Both the position numbers and the translations under genes were made by a program. From NCBI GenBank assembly GCA_036925085.1, contig JAUPFP010000018.1:2367385-2431384 (forward strand): 64,000 nucleotides of DNA. The letters run 5' to 3'. The stretch is from Brachycybe producta. Taxonomy: Eukaryota > Arthropoda > Diplopoda > Playtdesmida > Andrognathidae. Positions 33,726-45,900 of the stretch are shown piece after piece; the first letter of the stretch is position 1, and the number at the start of each line of letters is the position of its first letter. The notes under the pieces were generated by a model that was not told the DNA's origin, searched no databases, and saw only the letters and a program-made list of their open reading frames with translations.

Positions 33726-34568
33726 AAATTTGAATTTGAATTTGAAAAATTACTCTGCAAGCAGCCATAAAGGCCTATGGCAAAGGGACAAGAGTCCAAG
33801 TGCAGCATAGAAAATGCATTGTCAAAACCAGAAAATATAAAAACCCATTGATATAAATCGAACAATAATTTCAATATTTTTTTAATGCTGCAAATATATG
33901 CATTGTCAAAACAAAACAAAATTATGACTCCCATAAAATACGTTTTTATTGCACAAAATCCCCAGCAAGCGAGATCGATTCTCGAATCGCCCTAGGGACA
34001 ATTAACCAGTAATAAGAATCTGTTCGTGCAAAAATCTCTCCAACTTTAGAGTGGTCACCCCTACCCAAATATAATGCCTTGGAAAGTTTACTTGAAGTAG
34101 GTTTAGGGCAAGAGCCTTCTAGCATTCGATTAAAGATAATAAAACTAAAATCTGAACGTCTTGCAAGTAAATTATCACAACCAAGCTCTGAAAGCATTTT
34201 AATTACACTGTCGCCATATCCATATTTACCACAAACAAACCTAGCAGCCCTGCGTTGGACCATGTCTATGGAGTGAGCTAAGTCTGCAGTGTGAGGATTC
34301 CACACGGAGCGGCAGTATTCTAGATGGGGACGTACTAAGGATTGATATGCTATACATTTTACCTCCCTGGGACACCTTCTTAGAACATGTTGACTAAACC
34401 TTAGCATCTGCATAGACTTGGAAATAATCTGTTCGACATGCAGCTTCCAAGAAAGTTTAGCTGTAATCTTTACCCCCAAATATTTATAAGAATCTACGAT
34501 ATTAAGTGGAATGGCCCCTATTCTATATGGAAATATTATTGGACTCCTTCCCTAACTACCCTCATTAC

Positions 34569-34812
34569 TAGGGCTCGGATGTTTATGCAATATTAAGCAA
34601 ATGTTTCTCAATCTGTGGCTCGAAAACACTGGTTAGAGGCTAGAACTCTTACTTGACAACAATTAGTATGTAGACAGCTAGTCTCTAACCAGCCTTTTTG
34701 ATTAGAAAGAATATAATTGCAGTTGTTCTAATAATGATGATGATTTCATAATTGGCACTTGAGCCACAGATTGAGAAACATTTGCTTGATATTGCATAAA
34801 AATCCGAGCCCT
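34569..34812. mobile_element. hAT-like MITE in the CR1-like LINE (244 bp)
   Basis: Ends TAGGGCTCGG and CCGAGCCCTA with ~50-nt inverted arms. A perfect 8-bp target duplication CTCATTAC is at 34561-34568 and 34813-34820, the hAT signature. A degraded half-copy of the same end is near 47836-47876. Confidence 0.9.
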
Positions 34813-35090
34813 ACTCATTACACAACATTTTTCCTTATTAAGTTGAAGTTGCCATTTAGAACACCATGCCTCTATTGCTTTCAAGTCACTCAATAATATG
34901 GCAATCATTGTCAGAGGTAACCTCACGATAAATTATTGTATAGTCTGCAAATAGCCAGCAATTGCTGCTAACTTGACTGCTGAGGTCATTGATATATAAA
35001 AGAAACAGAAGCGGACCCAAAACACTACCCTGAGGAACCCCTGAAGTAACCACTATCCAGTCAGATTCAGACCCACCTGCAACAACCCTT

Positions 35091-35784
35091 TGTAACACCC
35101 AGCAACTCCCCTTCCTGCCGAAACCATAGCCTGGGGGTAAACAACTCCTGCTTGTCCCTCCTTCCTCTCTGACTCACACTTCTTATGCACATCGAATTGG
35201 CGGAGTGATACACTTAGGACCGTGGTCACTTGGACCGGGTTACACCTCGTAGGTGTACACAGGTTCAAGGTATAAAAGGACTGTGTTCCTTTTTGTTCCT
35301 TGTCTTTGCTCTCTTTTGTACTATGTTTGATCTTTATCCGTATCACATCATGGGCATGAGGACGCACCTTTAATAATGAACATTCATCCTTGTAAACTAA
35401 GTGTTTCCGTATGAGGATGAATAAAAAGTGTTTATAATGGAAAACAGCATTGTCTCTATGTTCGGTAACTAATCACTTCTCTACAGAGGCCGGAGACACC
35501 ATAAGGCAGGAGACATACAATCCTGAAGAAGCTACAACATCTTCCATCGGTAACAACAACAAAAGAAGATGTACATCAGCATCGACCGAGAGAAGAATGG
35601 CCACCATCCTTCTGCATCGATTTCAACCCCATGCAGGAGGATGATCGTAATCCAACTCCATCCAGCTATTTCTGTAACTTGGATCTTCTTCGTGCGGGCA
35701 CCACGCAATCAAGAGAAGAAACGAGTTGCAGAAATTACCATCTATAAGTTGGTAAAAATATAAGGTTGATGTCAAAAGCTCACA
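35091..35784 (+). repeat. Solo LTR of the E1 family (694 bp) in the CR1-like LINE
   Basis: Starts TGTAACACCC and ends AAAGCTCACA like the E1 LTR, but is the most diverged of the three copies. CCTT on both sides is a 4-bp target duplication, and removing the LTR restores the LINE codons across the site (DRKQR followed by VVAGG). It keeps the TATA box (near 35270) and the inner palindrome. Confidence 0.88.
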
Positions 35785-36110
35785 CCTTTGTTTCCTATCA
35801 CTCAAAAAAGAATGCACCCATTTATACACCTGTTCACGCAATCCATACCCACTAATTTTTGTCATTAGTTTTGAGTGAGAAACTTTGTCAAATGCCTTGC
35901 AGAGGTCAAGAAAAAACAAATCTATCTGACTGCCTTTGTCTAAAATTTTCTGAAGGTCATCAACTAAAAGAATAAGCTGGGTTTCACATGAATGCCCCCT
36001 CAGAAACCCATGCTGGTTATCACACAAAAGATTGTTTTCCATAAAGAAATCCATTGAGGAGGAATATATAATATGTTCATTGTTCAAGGACCTTGCAAAC
36101 TATCGAGGTT

Positions 36111-37472
36111 AAAGACATGGGTCTCTAATTAGTTACATGAGACCAGTGCCATAAATAATATAATTATTATTTCTGGGGGGCAAAAGTAAAACTTATGCCC
36201 CCTCTCAAATTTTTAGTGGGCCCCACCATTAAACAAATTGGGCCGACTGAATAAGTGCCAAATTGAACAAACGACAAACGGAATAAATGCCAAATGGAAG
36301 AAACGCCAAACTGAATAAAAGCCAAAAATTTGGCGGTTATTCAGTTTGGCATTTGTTCCATTTATTCAATTATGTGTTTATGTGAAAATGGCGCTTTTCT
36401 TTTCCATTATACAGGGCATCAAAAAGCAACATTTTTCAAAATTCGCAACTATTTAGGGAATTTTTTTTCTCCCAACTTATAAACAAATACCAACAGAAAT
36501 GAATGTATGGCGTGTTAATATATAAAATGCAGACGATACCATGAAAATGTTCTACAAATCTGTCTTACGGTTTACGAGATATTGAATTTTAAAATTTTAC
36601 AGAAAAATGCATTATTGCGTTTGATACCCAAATTTTGGGAATTTGTTTCTCAACAAAAAATGGTCATATAGCAAAATAAAAAATAAGGGTCTAATTATTT
36701 TGTAATCCCTACACACAATTTAATTTTCATCAAATTTGGTGACTATGAGTGGCATGCCCTGCCTGACTGGTGATGGAAGTGTTCTAGAGATTATAGAAAA
36801 TCGCCATAAAAACATTCCCCTCTCTAAAAACTTTCCCAACTACCACCGCGTTTTTACTTTCTCCTTGTTTCTCTACAGTATAACAACTGTACTGGCTGTT
36901 ACTACAGCATACTCACTGAACGACATTCTGAAGAAACAGTTTACAAACTGTTTACAAACAATTTACAAACAGTACGCAAAAACATAAAACTTTGCAAACT
37001 GTTACCGAACAAACAAACAAAGTTTAATAGTCTGTAATAAGCTTTAAACAGCATTTCTCTAGGTTTTGTCAGGCGCCTGGGCAAAAGTTAACTAGCGTTT
37101 GTGAGTGTACCCATACGTTACTTACAAAAGTTTTTATTTACAGTATGAACATGTTTTAAATTATCTAACCATGTCAACATCATCTACACACATTTATCAA
37201 ACTCGATGACATCGTTCATGTTTATTCTGTATATGACAATAGTTTACAAGTTTACTTAAATGGACTGAATGTTTACTAAAACGACACGCGATTCAAAATT
37301 AAATACAGAAGAACCTCGATTATCCGACCTCTGATCAACGGACTCCTTGGGTTAACCGACCAACCATTTTTTCTCCAAAAATACTAACTGATTTTTACTA
37401 TTACTGACCTTTTTTAATTAAAATTGTTTAATTTTTTGTGATAAAATATACTGCATGTACATACCAGTATGT
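36111..37472. other. Intergenic DNA with repeat fragments
   Basis: About 36225-36375 holds a self-complementary patch of GCCAAA/TTTGGC words. 36385-36723 is the partner of the inverted copy at 32248-32600. AGAACCTCGATTATCCGACC near 37310 resembles the terminal repeat of pogo/Tigger elements. No gene is seen; a short ORF at 36736-36987 has no motif. Confidence 0.5.
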
Positions 37473-38174
37473 TGTAACACCCTGTAAATCGTGATCCCGC
37501 CAAAACCATAGCCCGGGGGGGGGGGGGGGGGTAAACAACTGTCAACCGTCCCTCCCTCTTCTCTGACTCACCTTTCTGACTCATGCCCAAGCGGCGGATT
37601 GATACATAAAGGACCATGGTCAATTGGACCTGGTTACACCTCGCAGGTGTACACAGGTCCAAGGTATAAAAGGACCGTGTTCCTCTTTGTTCCTAAGTTC
37701 TTTCCTTTGCCTGTATTACAAGATATTATTCCGAATCATGGGCCTGAGGATTTACCGTTAGTATTATTAATATTCATCCTTGTATTCTGTGTTTCTTACA
37801 AGTGATGAATAAAAGTGTTGTAACAAGAAACAGCATTGTCTTTCTGTCTATATGTAACTAACTTCTCTTCAGAGGCCAGAGGCTCCATAGGGCAGGAGCT
37901 ATACGATTCTCAGCAGCTACAACATCTTCTCTTGTCGGTATACCGATGGAGAAGATGTATATCAGCATCAACCGGAAGAGGGAGAGATGGCCGCCACTCT
38001 CCTGCATCGATTTCACCCCCATGCAGAAGAGTGACTACAATCTGTCTCCATCCAGCTCTCTCTACAGCTCGGATCTTCTCTGTGCAGGTACCATACTGTT
38101 CAGAGAAGAAACGAAGTGTGGAAAATGTCATCTAAAGGTTGGTAATAAAAATGGGTTGATGTCAAAAGCTCACA
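37473..38174 (+). repeat. Second solo LTR of the E1 family (702 bp)
   Basis: Closely similar to the E1 3' LTR over its whole length, with a G-run of about 18 near 37505 replacing a short one. The flanks are GTATG(T) on the left and GTATG on the right, so a target duplication is likely but its exact edge is offset by a base. TATA box and AATAAA are kept. Confidence 0.88.
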
Positions 38175-40749
38175 GTATGCATGCCTCATCGTAAAAAAAG
38201 CTCACATAAAAACTGGCCTATAGGGCATTTTGCCGATGGGCTCTCTTAGTTTGAGGCCGAAATTTTTCAACAAATGGCCGATTTTCATAATGAAACAATA
38301 AAGATTTAAAATTCACACAATACAATGGATGGAAAAGTAGTCTAGTATTAGCCTAGTATTTATAAAAGTAGGAAGTATCATAAAACTAAAATGACATATT
38401 TTTATTGGCAGAGAAAGGTATTATGAAAATATTTGAGAAAGAACAGACTTTGAGAGAGAACCAACAAGACATTTATTAAAAACATTTTGCTCGCTACGCT
38501 CGCTGAAGGAATAATGTGGAATAATTTAATTTTTTGACATTTTTTACTTTTTTGAATTTATGGACTTTTCTGGTCCTCATACGTCTGTAGGGCCCTCCTG
38601 AGGTCGTTTCAGTGCTTTTCAGGGCATTTAGAAGATTACCATTTTTTGTCATTTTTTACTTTCTTTTAACATGGAACTGCACACGCAATAAGAGATGCGC
38701 TGTGTTCTGCGTGAATTTGGAAGCTCAAAGCATGCATGAAAATCCACCTTAAACACACGAAACACACCTCAAATACACCAAATCTTGGTCACTCCAGGGT
38801 AAAAAAAATAAATTGAGATTTAGTGAAATTGTGTACCACAAGATATTTTAAAAGTCATTCTACTTCCACAAGTGCAGCAAGCAAAATGTTTTACAGGCAA
38901 CTTTGGCACGCAGGCGACTTTTAATTTTGTTAAGGTTGTGACATGGTTAGTAGAAGGATAAGGTTGCTGCGCTTTCCTATACTGTAATGTTAAAAATAAA
39001 GTTAATGAGAAATACTTCCGATAGGGACAACGTGTCGCATGTTGGGTGATATTGAAACGATAAGACTAGGAGCAATCCTGGCTCGCTTAATTCTTTCTGG
39101 ATCGTTTGTTTTTGTTTGGATTGATATGGAACTTTGTCAACCCTCTGTACTATCGTACAGAGGATTGACCTAGTTTTATCAGCTGATGACAACGCCAACA
39201 TCCTGCCTTGGGTCCTTTTTTCCTCCCAGTCCCACCCCTTAATACAAAAATCGTCCCGATAACCAGTAGCATTATGTGAATGTGGTTGTTTTTCTAGTGA
39301 ATATTGGTCTTAATTGACGATGAGTCATTTTCTATATTTTTATTAACCACTGGTCAATCATGTTGATTGGCCAATTTGGTTTTTACTTTTGTTTTTACCC
39401 AATCAGAGAATACTGAGAAAGTGTTCTCAGTATCCTCTTTTGGGGTATAAAAAGGCCGTGTTTTTGATGTTTATTGAGCATTCTGTAAACAGAGAATCTA
39501 TGCCCAATTTGGGATTGACCTCAATGGAAATAATTGTAAATAAACTGTTATTATGCTTAAAAATTGCCAAGTCTTATTTTTATACTTATTGGACAGAACG
39601 AAAGTTCTCGTCTTTCATCATCTCTTAGCAGACAGTTAAAAGATTATTTTAACTGTAAAAGTTCCCTAAAGAGGAACGTGTGAGTAAACGGAAAGGAATT
39701 AATTTGTTCCCTTCCTCCCGAACCAGGATAGAGTAAGCTGCATAGCCAACCGCTTTTTGGTAAATTCTATCCCCCACGAAGGTGGTTTGTTACAATATAT
39801 CACAACATTGCTATGGCTGTTTGATGTAAATCAGTAATCAAAGAGGTTAGAAAAATAACCTCCTTGTCAGTAATCACTAATGTAAGATTTTACCAAAAAG
39901 CGGTTGACTATGCCGCTTATTCTATCCTGGTTCGGGAGGAAGGGAACAAATTAATCCCTTTCCGCTTCCTCACAAGTCATTGTGTCATTTTTACGTTGTT
40001 TGTCAGCTGCATTTCTTCACTAGCCAAAACCTTAAAAGCATGGCAAAAGAAAAAAATTCAAGAAAAACATCACATTTGGTGTAAAAACCTTCACTTCATT
40101 TAAAAATTAATTCTAATTTGTTTTGTATCATTAAAACATTGTAACCACAAAAAAATCAATAATTTTTTTACAATTTTTTTTAAATATTAGACAAAATTTT
40201 GTATTTTTCTCTTATCTACAATATAACTTGTAACAATTAAAAGCAATCCAGCATTTCTTTTATATTTTTTATGTATATTAAAGACATTTTTACATGTTTG
40301 TCTAATTGAACAAAAGTATCTATTGTTTTCATTTTTGTGTAGCTCTTTCATTTGATATTTTTTAAAAATTTAATATCAGATTTGTGTTTTTTCCATTTCA
40401 CTGTACATAGTAACACCATATACAAAAATACATAATGCAGCACTACTTGACTTGCCAGTAATACCACCTATCAACCAATAAATAATTAATCCCCTTTTCA
40501 TCAACAGTGCAGCAACCTTATCCTTCTACCCATTTTTTTATATTTTCCCCTTTATGTTAACTTGCACACGCACACACTACACACACAAAAAACAAACAAC
40601 CATTTAGTGTGAAAATAATTCGAAATAATAAATGAAAAATAAGTTACATGCAGCATACAGCATACATAACAACAAAGTTTTCTATTTGTCATCAAGTAAA
40701 AGAATGTTTGCATTATGACAGTAGTTTGTTACTATATACGTATGTACAT
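38175..40749. other. Intergenic DNA with LTR-like promoter signals
   Basis: No gene is seen. CCAATCAGAG near 39399, GGTATAAAAAGG near 39445 and AAATAAACTG near 39538 have the order of an LTR or gene promoter followed by a polyA signal. CCTCTGTAC-tatc-GTACAGAGG at about 39141-39162 is a perfect hairpin. TGTGACATGG near 38938 and GGTTTGTTACA ending near 39793 could be LTR ends, but no second copy or target duplication supports this. Confidence 0.3.
39670..39980. repeat. Inverted-repeat element with ~90-nt arms
   Basis: GGAATTAATTTGTTCCC...CCTCCCGAACCAGGATAGA on the left is matched by the reverse complement on the right (TCTATCCTGGTTCGGGAGG...GGGAACAAATTAATCCC). The arms also share AACCGCTTTTTGGTAAA. 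The loop is ~120 nt. Confidence 0.75.
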
Positions 40750-40827
40750 ACCTGTGTTTATTTTTTGTTTCAAAATTTCGCTTGTCAATCTACAAGCGAA
40801 ATTTTGAAACAAAAAATAAACACAGGT
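40750..40827. repeat. Perfect hairpin, 36-bp arms, 6-nt loop
   Basis: Arms ACCTGTGTTTATTTTTTG... and ...CAAAAAATAAACACAGGT are exact reverse complements around the loop CAATCT. No mismatch was seen, so it is either very young or maintained. It could be a tiny foldback MITE or a small-RNA precursor. Confidence 0.85.
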
Positions 40828-41325
40828 AACATTTGGATTATTTGATAACAAACAAATAAACAGAAACATTTGAAATGGCTCAAAATTCTTTAAGTATCTG
40901 ATACTGAAAAAAGGAACATTCAAAAGCAGTTTGAATCGAGTCATTCAACAGGTATGACACACACAGACACACAAAAATTTGTTTCACAAAAAGAAAGCAG
41001 GTAATATAATTCTGATAACTTGTAGTAGAACTAATTACACTTATTAACATTAAGTCTTGTACCCATAGGTTATTAGCGGTTATTGTTTCACTTCTAATCT
41101 GGAGAGAAACAGAGCCAAACTTGAAACTTTTATGAAAACTCTTTCAATAGACAATACATTGCGGTTTCAATAGAAATAAAACAAATCTTTTGATATTTAG
41201 AGTTAAGCTGAAATATTTGAGCTAATTCTCCTAAAACACTTAATAATTATACATTTTTACTAACGAATTGGTAGTCGATTGTACATAAACCAAATAAAAC
41301 ATGGTCCTTGGTCAAGTATAGTGGC

Positions 41326-41465
41326 CTTGTTCCCACTAGTGCGAAAATTTGCGATTCCATTAAAATGTCAACTGGTGAAAAATTACAGTTAACTATGGAG
41401 AAATGTCCTAATGCATTTCTATTAGTGCCCAACTAATAGAAATGCATTAATACATTTCTCCATAG
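41326..41465. repeat. Hairpin beside half of a foldback element
   Basis: 41393-41465 folds with arms CTATGGAGAAATGT... / ...ACATTTCTCCATAG and an inner perfect part AATGCATTTCTATTAG / CTAATAGAAATGCATT. 41326-41390 resembles the left half of the foldback at 24597 (GCCTTGTT.CCACT, CAACTGGTGAAAAAT). Confidence 0.7.
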
Positions 41466-41986
41466 GACAAAAAGGAATTTTATGCAACGAATAATAACGG
41501 AAGAAACGTGGCCCCCCCGCCTATTCACTACAGTATTGGATAGTTTGGTTCATTATGTTAGGCCATTTGAAATGAGAAAATATGGAGAAAATATTGTGAT
41601 ATTTTCAGTAATGAGGCCTATATGGTTCTTGTGCGTTAAAGATGCAATGTTAAGAATTGAAAATGCTTTTAAAACAACACACACTAATTTAAATAACTTA
41701 CGGCATGTTTGTCTTGAGAGAAAATGAGAGAAAAATGAATTTTAACCTGGAAAAAAGAAAAAAAAATATTTGGATGAAAATTAAGAGTCAAATATTTTCA
41801 CGTTTTCACATAAATGAATTTGTTTTCAATTTATTCAAAACCATTTTGTTCGATATATTTCCATTTCTTTTCTTGTTTTGGAGGCTTTGTTTTTGTTTTA
41901 ATACTTTCATTATTCGTCAGTTTAAGTACCGGTAATAATATTTAAATTACATTTAGAATTAATTTAACTGAAGGTTTAACTTTAAA

Positions 41987-42086
41987 TGGGCCCATGAGTG
42001 CCTCTAAATCACTTGCGTATTATCTTGATGCTTTATAAATAATTTTAAGATAATACGCAAGTGATTTTGAGGCACTAATGGGCAGC
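41987..42086. repeat. Hairpin element with ~43-nt arms
   Basis: GCCCATGAGTGCCTCTAAAT...GATAAT is mirrored by AAGATAATACGCAAGTGATT...GGCACTAATGGGC, with two mismatches. The loop is ~15 nt and A/T-rich. Confidence 0.75.
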
Positions 42087-42932
42087 ATAGAGTAATCCAT
42101 CCACCAGAGCATGCTGCGGCAGCAATCTCATCCGAGTATCCCGCAGCCAGTCTTTGGTTTTTTTTTTTCAAAAAACTGCCAAAAGTAAAAAAAAAATATT
42201 TAAATGCTCTATAAGTTCTAAAAATGCCTCAGGTTCGTTTAACTGACCCCATAAGTCTCAAAAAGTTTGGAAAAGCACAAGGATTCAAGGAATTTTTTTA
42301 AATTCGAAAAAATGCGTCAAAAGTCAAGATAAAAAGATAAGAAATATTTCAATGCCCAAATATTTTAATGACCAATGGCTGCCCGCCCTCAGTTTGTCCA
42401 CTTACAGTATATACTAGATAGAGTGGTAGTGAAAATAAAATCAATCAAAATTCATGTCGTCATACAATTTTTACCATGGTTGCGACGTATGACGGTTTAG
42501 TTTCAGAAACAATAGGAAGAATTAAAAAATGTTTTAGAAACTGGAAAAGTAAATGAATCACATTACATGATGTTCATGTAATCAACATTGAAAATAAACT
42601 TTTATTTACCAAAAAATTAAAAAAAAATATTGTAAGTCTTCCAAAACTTCAACTTTGTGTATTTTCATGCTGAAATAAACAGTTGATTTTTAAGGATAAG
42701 AACATGAACACTCCATTAAGTCATTTATTTACTCTCCTAACTTCTTTAAAACGGAGGAATGTTACTTCTTAAATACAGAAAAAGCCATAGTCTATGAACG
42801 TTTTTATGTGTTGATTTTGTTTAAGGTGATTTTCCGTGAAAAACATGTATTTCATCTAGTGGATTAAATATTCCGATCTAATTCATCTTTAATAATCCAT
42901 TTTTAATAATTTTATTTTAGAAAATGTTCAGA
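42087..42932. other. Upstream region of NEP-like gene 2
   Basis: AT-rich, with a half-copy of the 14171-type inverted repeat near 42530-42600. TTTATTTTAG ending at 42920 is an acceptor-like sequence directly before the start codon region, as in gene 1, so the 5' UTR probably begins in an upstream exon. No convincing TATA/first-exon pair was found. Confidence 0.4.
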
Positions 42933-45900
42933 ATGACATCTAAATCCTTGTTTGGTGTCATTCTCTTCCTAGGATGTTACTTTTCCTTTCCCTTTTGCAT
43001 GGGGTTCAATCTTCACGGTAAGTCAGTTTTGAAACTAATTCTTTTGTTGGCTACTTACTATTAATATGCGAGATCCACATCAAACTGACCAAACAGAAAC
43101 TCAATGATTCAAGACAAATTGGCGGCAATTATATAATATTTCTGCGACTTTTGTGTTTTCAAAAAGTGTTTCAAAAGTCACCTGTGTGTCAAGGGCTAGT
43201 TTTTTCTTTCTTTCTAGTTTGCATTAGCAATGTTGGTTGTTTCAATAGTATTTTACCATATGTGCAGACCGTTGAGGGTATTATGACTCAAAACTAACAT
43301 TTATTGAATATGTGTTTCAGAAAAACAACATGTGTGTAAGACTGATGCCTGTATAGAAGCTGGTAAATGCATGAAACTAGAAACAAATTGTTTAGAAACT
43401 TAAGAAACGTGTTTATTTGTTAAAAGCGCAAACACTTTTGGATTCCATGGACAAAAGCCAAGACCCGTGCAAGGATTTCTATGCTTATACCTGTAACAGA
43501 TACAAAGCAAAGCATTCATTTCTGAATGACACACTCAGTATCAACGTTTTTCAAGAACTAGCGGACAAAATAAAGAAAATAATAAGAGGTGCCATTCTTA
43601 ATATCTTTTTTTTTTATAACTTTGACCAGAATAAAAAAACATGAGTTTAATGTATTTCTGCAGAAATACTCGAAAGACCATATTATAATGATATGCCAGA
43701 AATCAAGAAAGCAAAGAATATGTATGCTCAGTGCATGAGTATGTGAAAATCAACAAAATAGAAAAAAATATACAAATGTTAATAGGAATATTTTTTATAC
43801 AATGTAGAAAACGAAGACAACACTGAGATAATGAAGGACGAAATAAATAAATTGGGTGGATGGCCTATCTTGTCAAAAATTAGAAATCACTCAAGGAAAA
43901 GATTTTCTCTAGAAAACCTTTTGGCAAAAACTTCCAAAAAAGGAGTGCGTGCCATTGTATCGACATTTGTAGATTCTGACTTGAAACATACCAGCAAACA
44001 CATACTCACAGTAAATACAGATTAAACTTTGCAATTACAAAAAAAACCACTCATTCAATTTTTTGTATTTGTTGCATTTAGGTACAACAAGGAAACGTAC
44101 CATTAGGCCGTAGCAGCATTTTGGGTAAAAATAGAAACAAGAAACTGATTCATGCCTATCGGAAATTCATTGTCACATGTGTTAATGTACTTGGATCGAG
44201 CCGAGAGCGAGCAACTGACATTGACAAGGAGGTTGAAGATATAATTGATTTCGAAACGAAACTAACAAAGGTAGGTTTTAAAAGCTAAAATTAGAACTGG
44301 TTGAATTAATAACACAATAAATTCCCACAAAGTTGACTAAAAACCCACAAAGAAGACATAATTTCTTAAAAGAATACAACAAACTTACAATCAGTGACTT
44401 ACAGCAGGAAACAGATCCAAGTGGCAAGGTAATGCTAGATAGCTAAGTTTAACACAATGTTTTAATATTGCAATATCATTTTTTATTTTGTCAAAAATTA
44501 CAGATATTTGATTGGAATGTTTATTTCAACGAATTAATGCAAGTGGAACTCGAAAGTAATGAACCAATCATGGTTGTTGATTTGGCATACACAAAAAATG
44601 TTATGCAATTAATTTATAATACAAAATATAGGTAAGTAAATATATTCCCCAATGATTCCATCACGTAATCAGGTAGTATGGATATATGAAAATCCTTAAG
44701 CCTAGTACACACCGGATTCTTTGTTGCTATACATTGTTGCGGGACTGCTCCAATTCAATGTTGCGGGGAAGAATCGCAACTGACACGATTCAAACCAGCA
44801 ACATTGTTCCGTGTCCACACCTACACTCACTGTTTCTTCCTCCTTCTTGCTTTCACCATGTAAATATCACCAGCGGAAGTGGCCCCTTTGCAATATGGGC
44901 ATACACGGTGATTCATAAAGAGGGGCAAATAAAGCAGAAACGGTGGTGGGCACACAAGCTCTTCTCAGCTGAGAGCACAATCGGTTTAAGCCTTTTGGAC
45001 ACCCTGAAATTGGAAGATGGGGCAGGATTTCTAAATTTCATTTCTTTTAGTTACCATTGTAGTCAGAAGACCATAACTTCCCACAAACACAACTTATACA
45101 GAAGGTCCTCAATTAGTTTAACACTTTTTCAGTGGTCCACATCTTTTTTTAAGTCTAGTACTAGACTTAAAAAACGACGTGGACCACTGAAAAAGACTCA
45201 AAGAGCTCAGTTTGCTTTTAATTATTGAAGACATCTTTAAAAGCAAACTGAGCCCTTTGAGTCTTTGTTCATGTTTCAAAAGACGTCCACACCTTGAATT
45301 GTCCCGCAACAATGTTGAAATGTTTCCCATTTCGATGGGACTCAAAAAACATGAATCGCAACAGACGCGATTCAGCCCCGCAACAAAAAATCTTGGTGTG
45401 TACTACCCATAAAGCCCCGTTCTCAAGGTGGCTCTGATGTCGCGACACTGCTGTCATGATATTAAATGTCGCAGTAGTGTCATTGTGGAAAAAAAGTTTT
45501 TAGTGCCACCGTCACTGTGTCGTGGCAGTGGTGTTGCAGATCAAAAACGTTTTAATATGCGACACCGCGGCACTGGCGCTGTCACGACACGACCGCCAAC
45601 TTCCACAATCAAGCAAACACTTCCACCATGTTTCATTCAAATGTCACGACAACCAAATGTTTTGAGTCAACAACCTCCATGTACTGTTGTAGCAGCGGAT
45701 GTTGACATAATATTTCATGGCATCAGTGTCGTGACAACAGTGTCACCGAGAGAACGTGGCTTTAGTAATGTAGATTTCTAGAATTCCTATAAAGGTAAAA
45801 GTTGCTCTCTGCTACTTTATAATCACAAAATATAGAACTATAACATTGACGGCACTACTTGCTATACTGATAGAACTGTTGATATATTATGTCATCCTGT

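Larger units (their letters stand above)
33727..36110 (-). pseudogene. CR1-like LINE with two nested insertions
   Basis: On the minus strand the reverse transcriptase motifs run in order: DLCKAFDKVSH, FLSDRKQR, then (after the LTR insertion) SGVPQGSVLGPLLFLLYINDL, the active-site box as FADYT, WCSKWQLQLN, and (after the MITE) GVKI....SW..H, a VQRRAARF helix, and a C-terminal region ending at 33946. The 3' tail ends in short (ATTCAA)-like repeats near 33727-33745. The second catalytic Asp of FADD is Tyr, and there is a frameshift near 34900, so it is dead. The fragments at 24845-25370 and 48536-48845 belong to the same or a close family. Confidence 0.8.

Noticed and set aside
38938-39793. A solo LTR
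   Set aside because: TATA, CCAAT and polyA-like words are suggestive but there is no second copy, no clear ends and no target duplication; kept only as a note in the gap entry.
45428-45781. A small gene in intron 8 of gene 2
   Set aside because: The frame lies within an inverted-repeat MITE and has no conserved motif.
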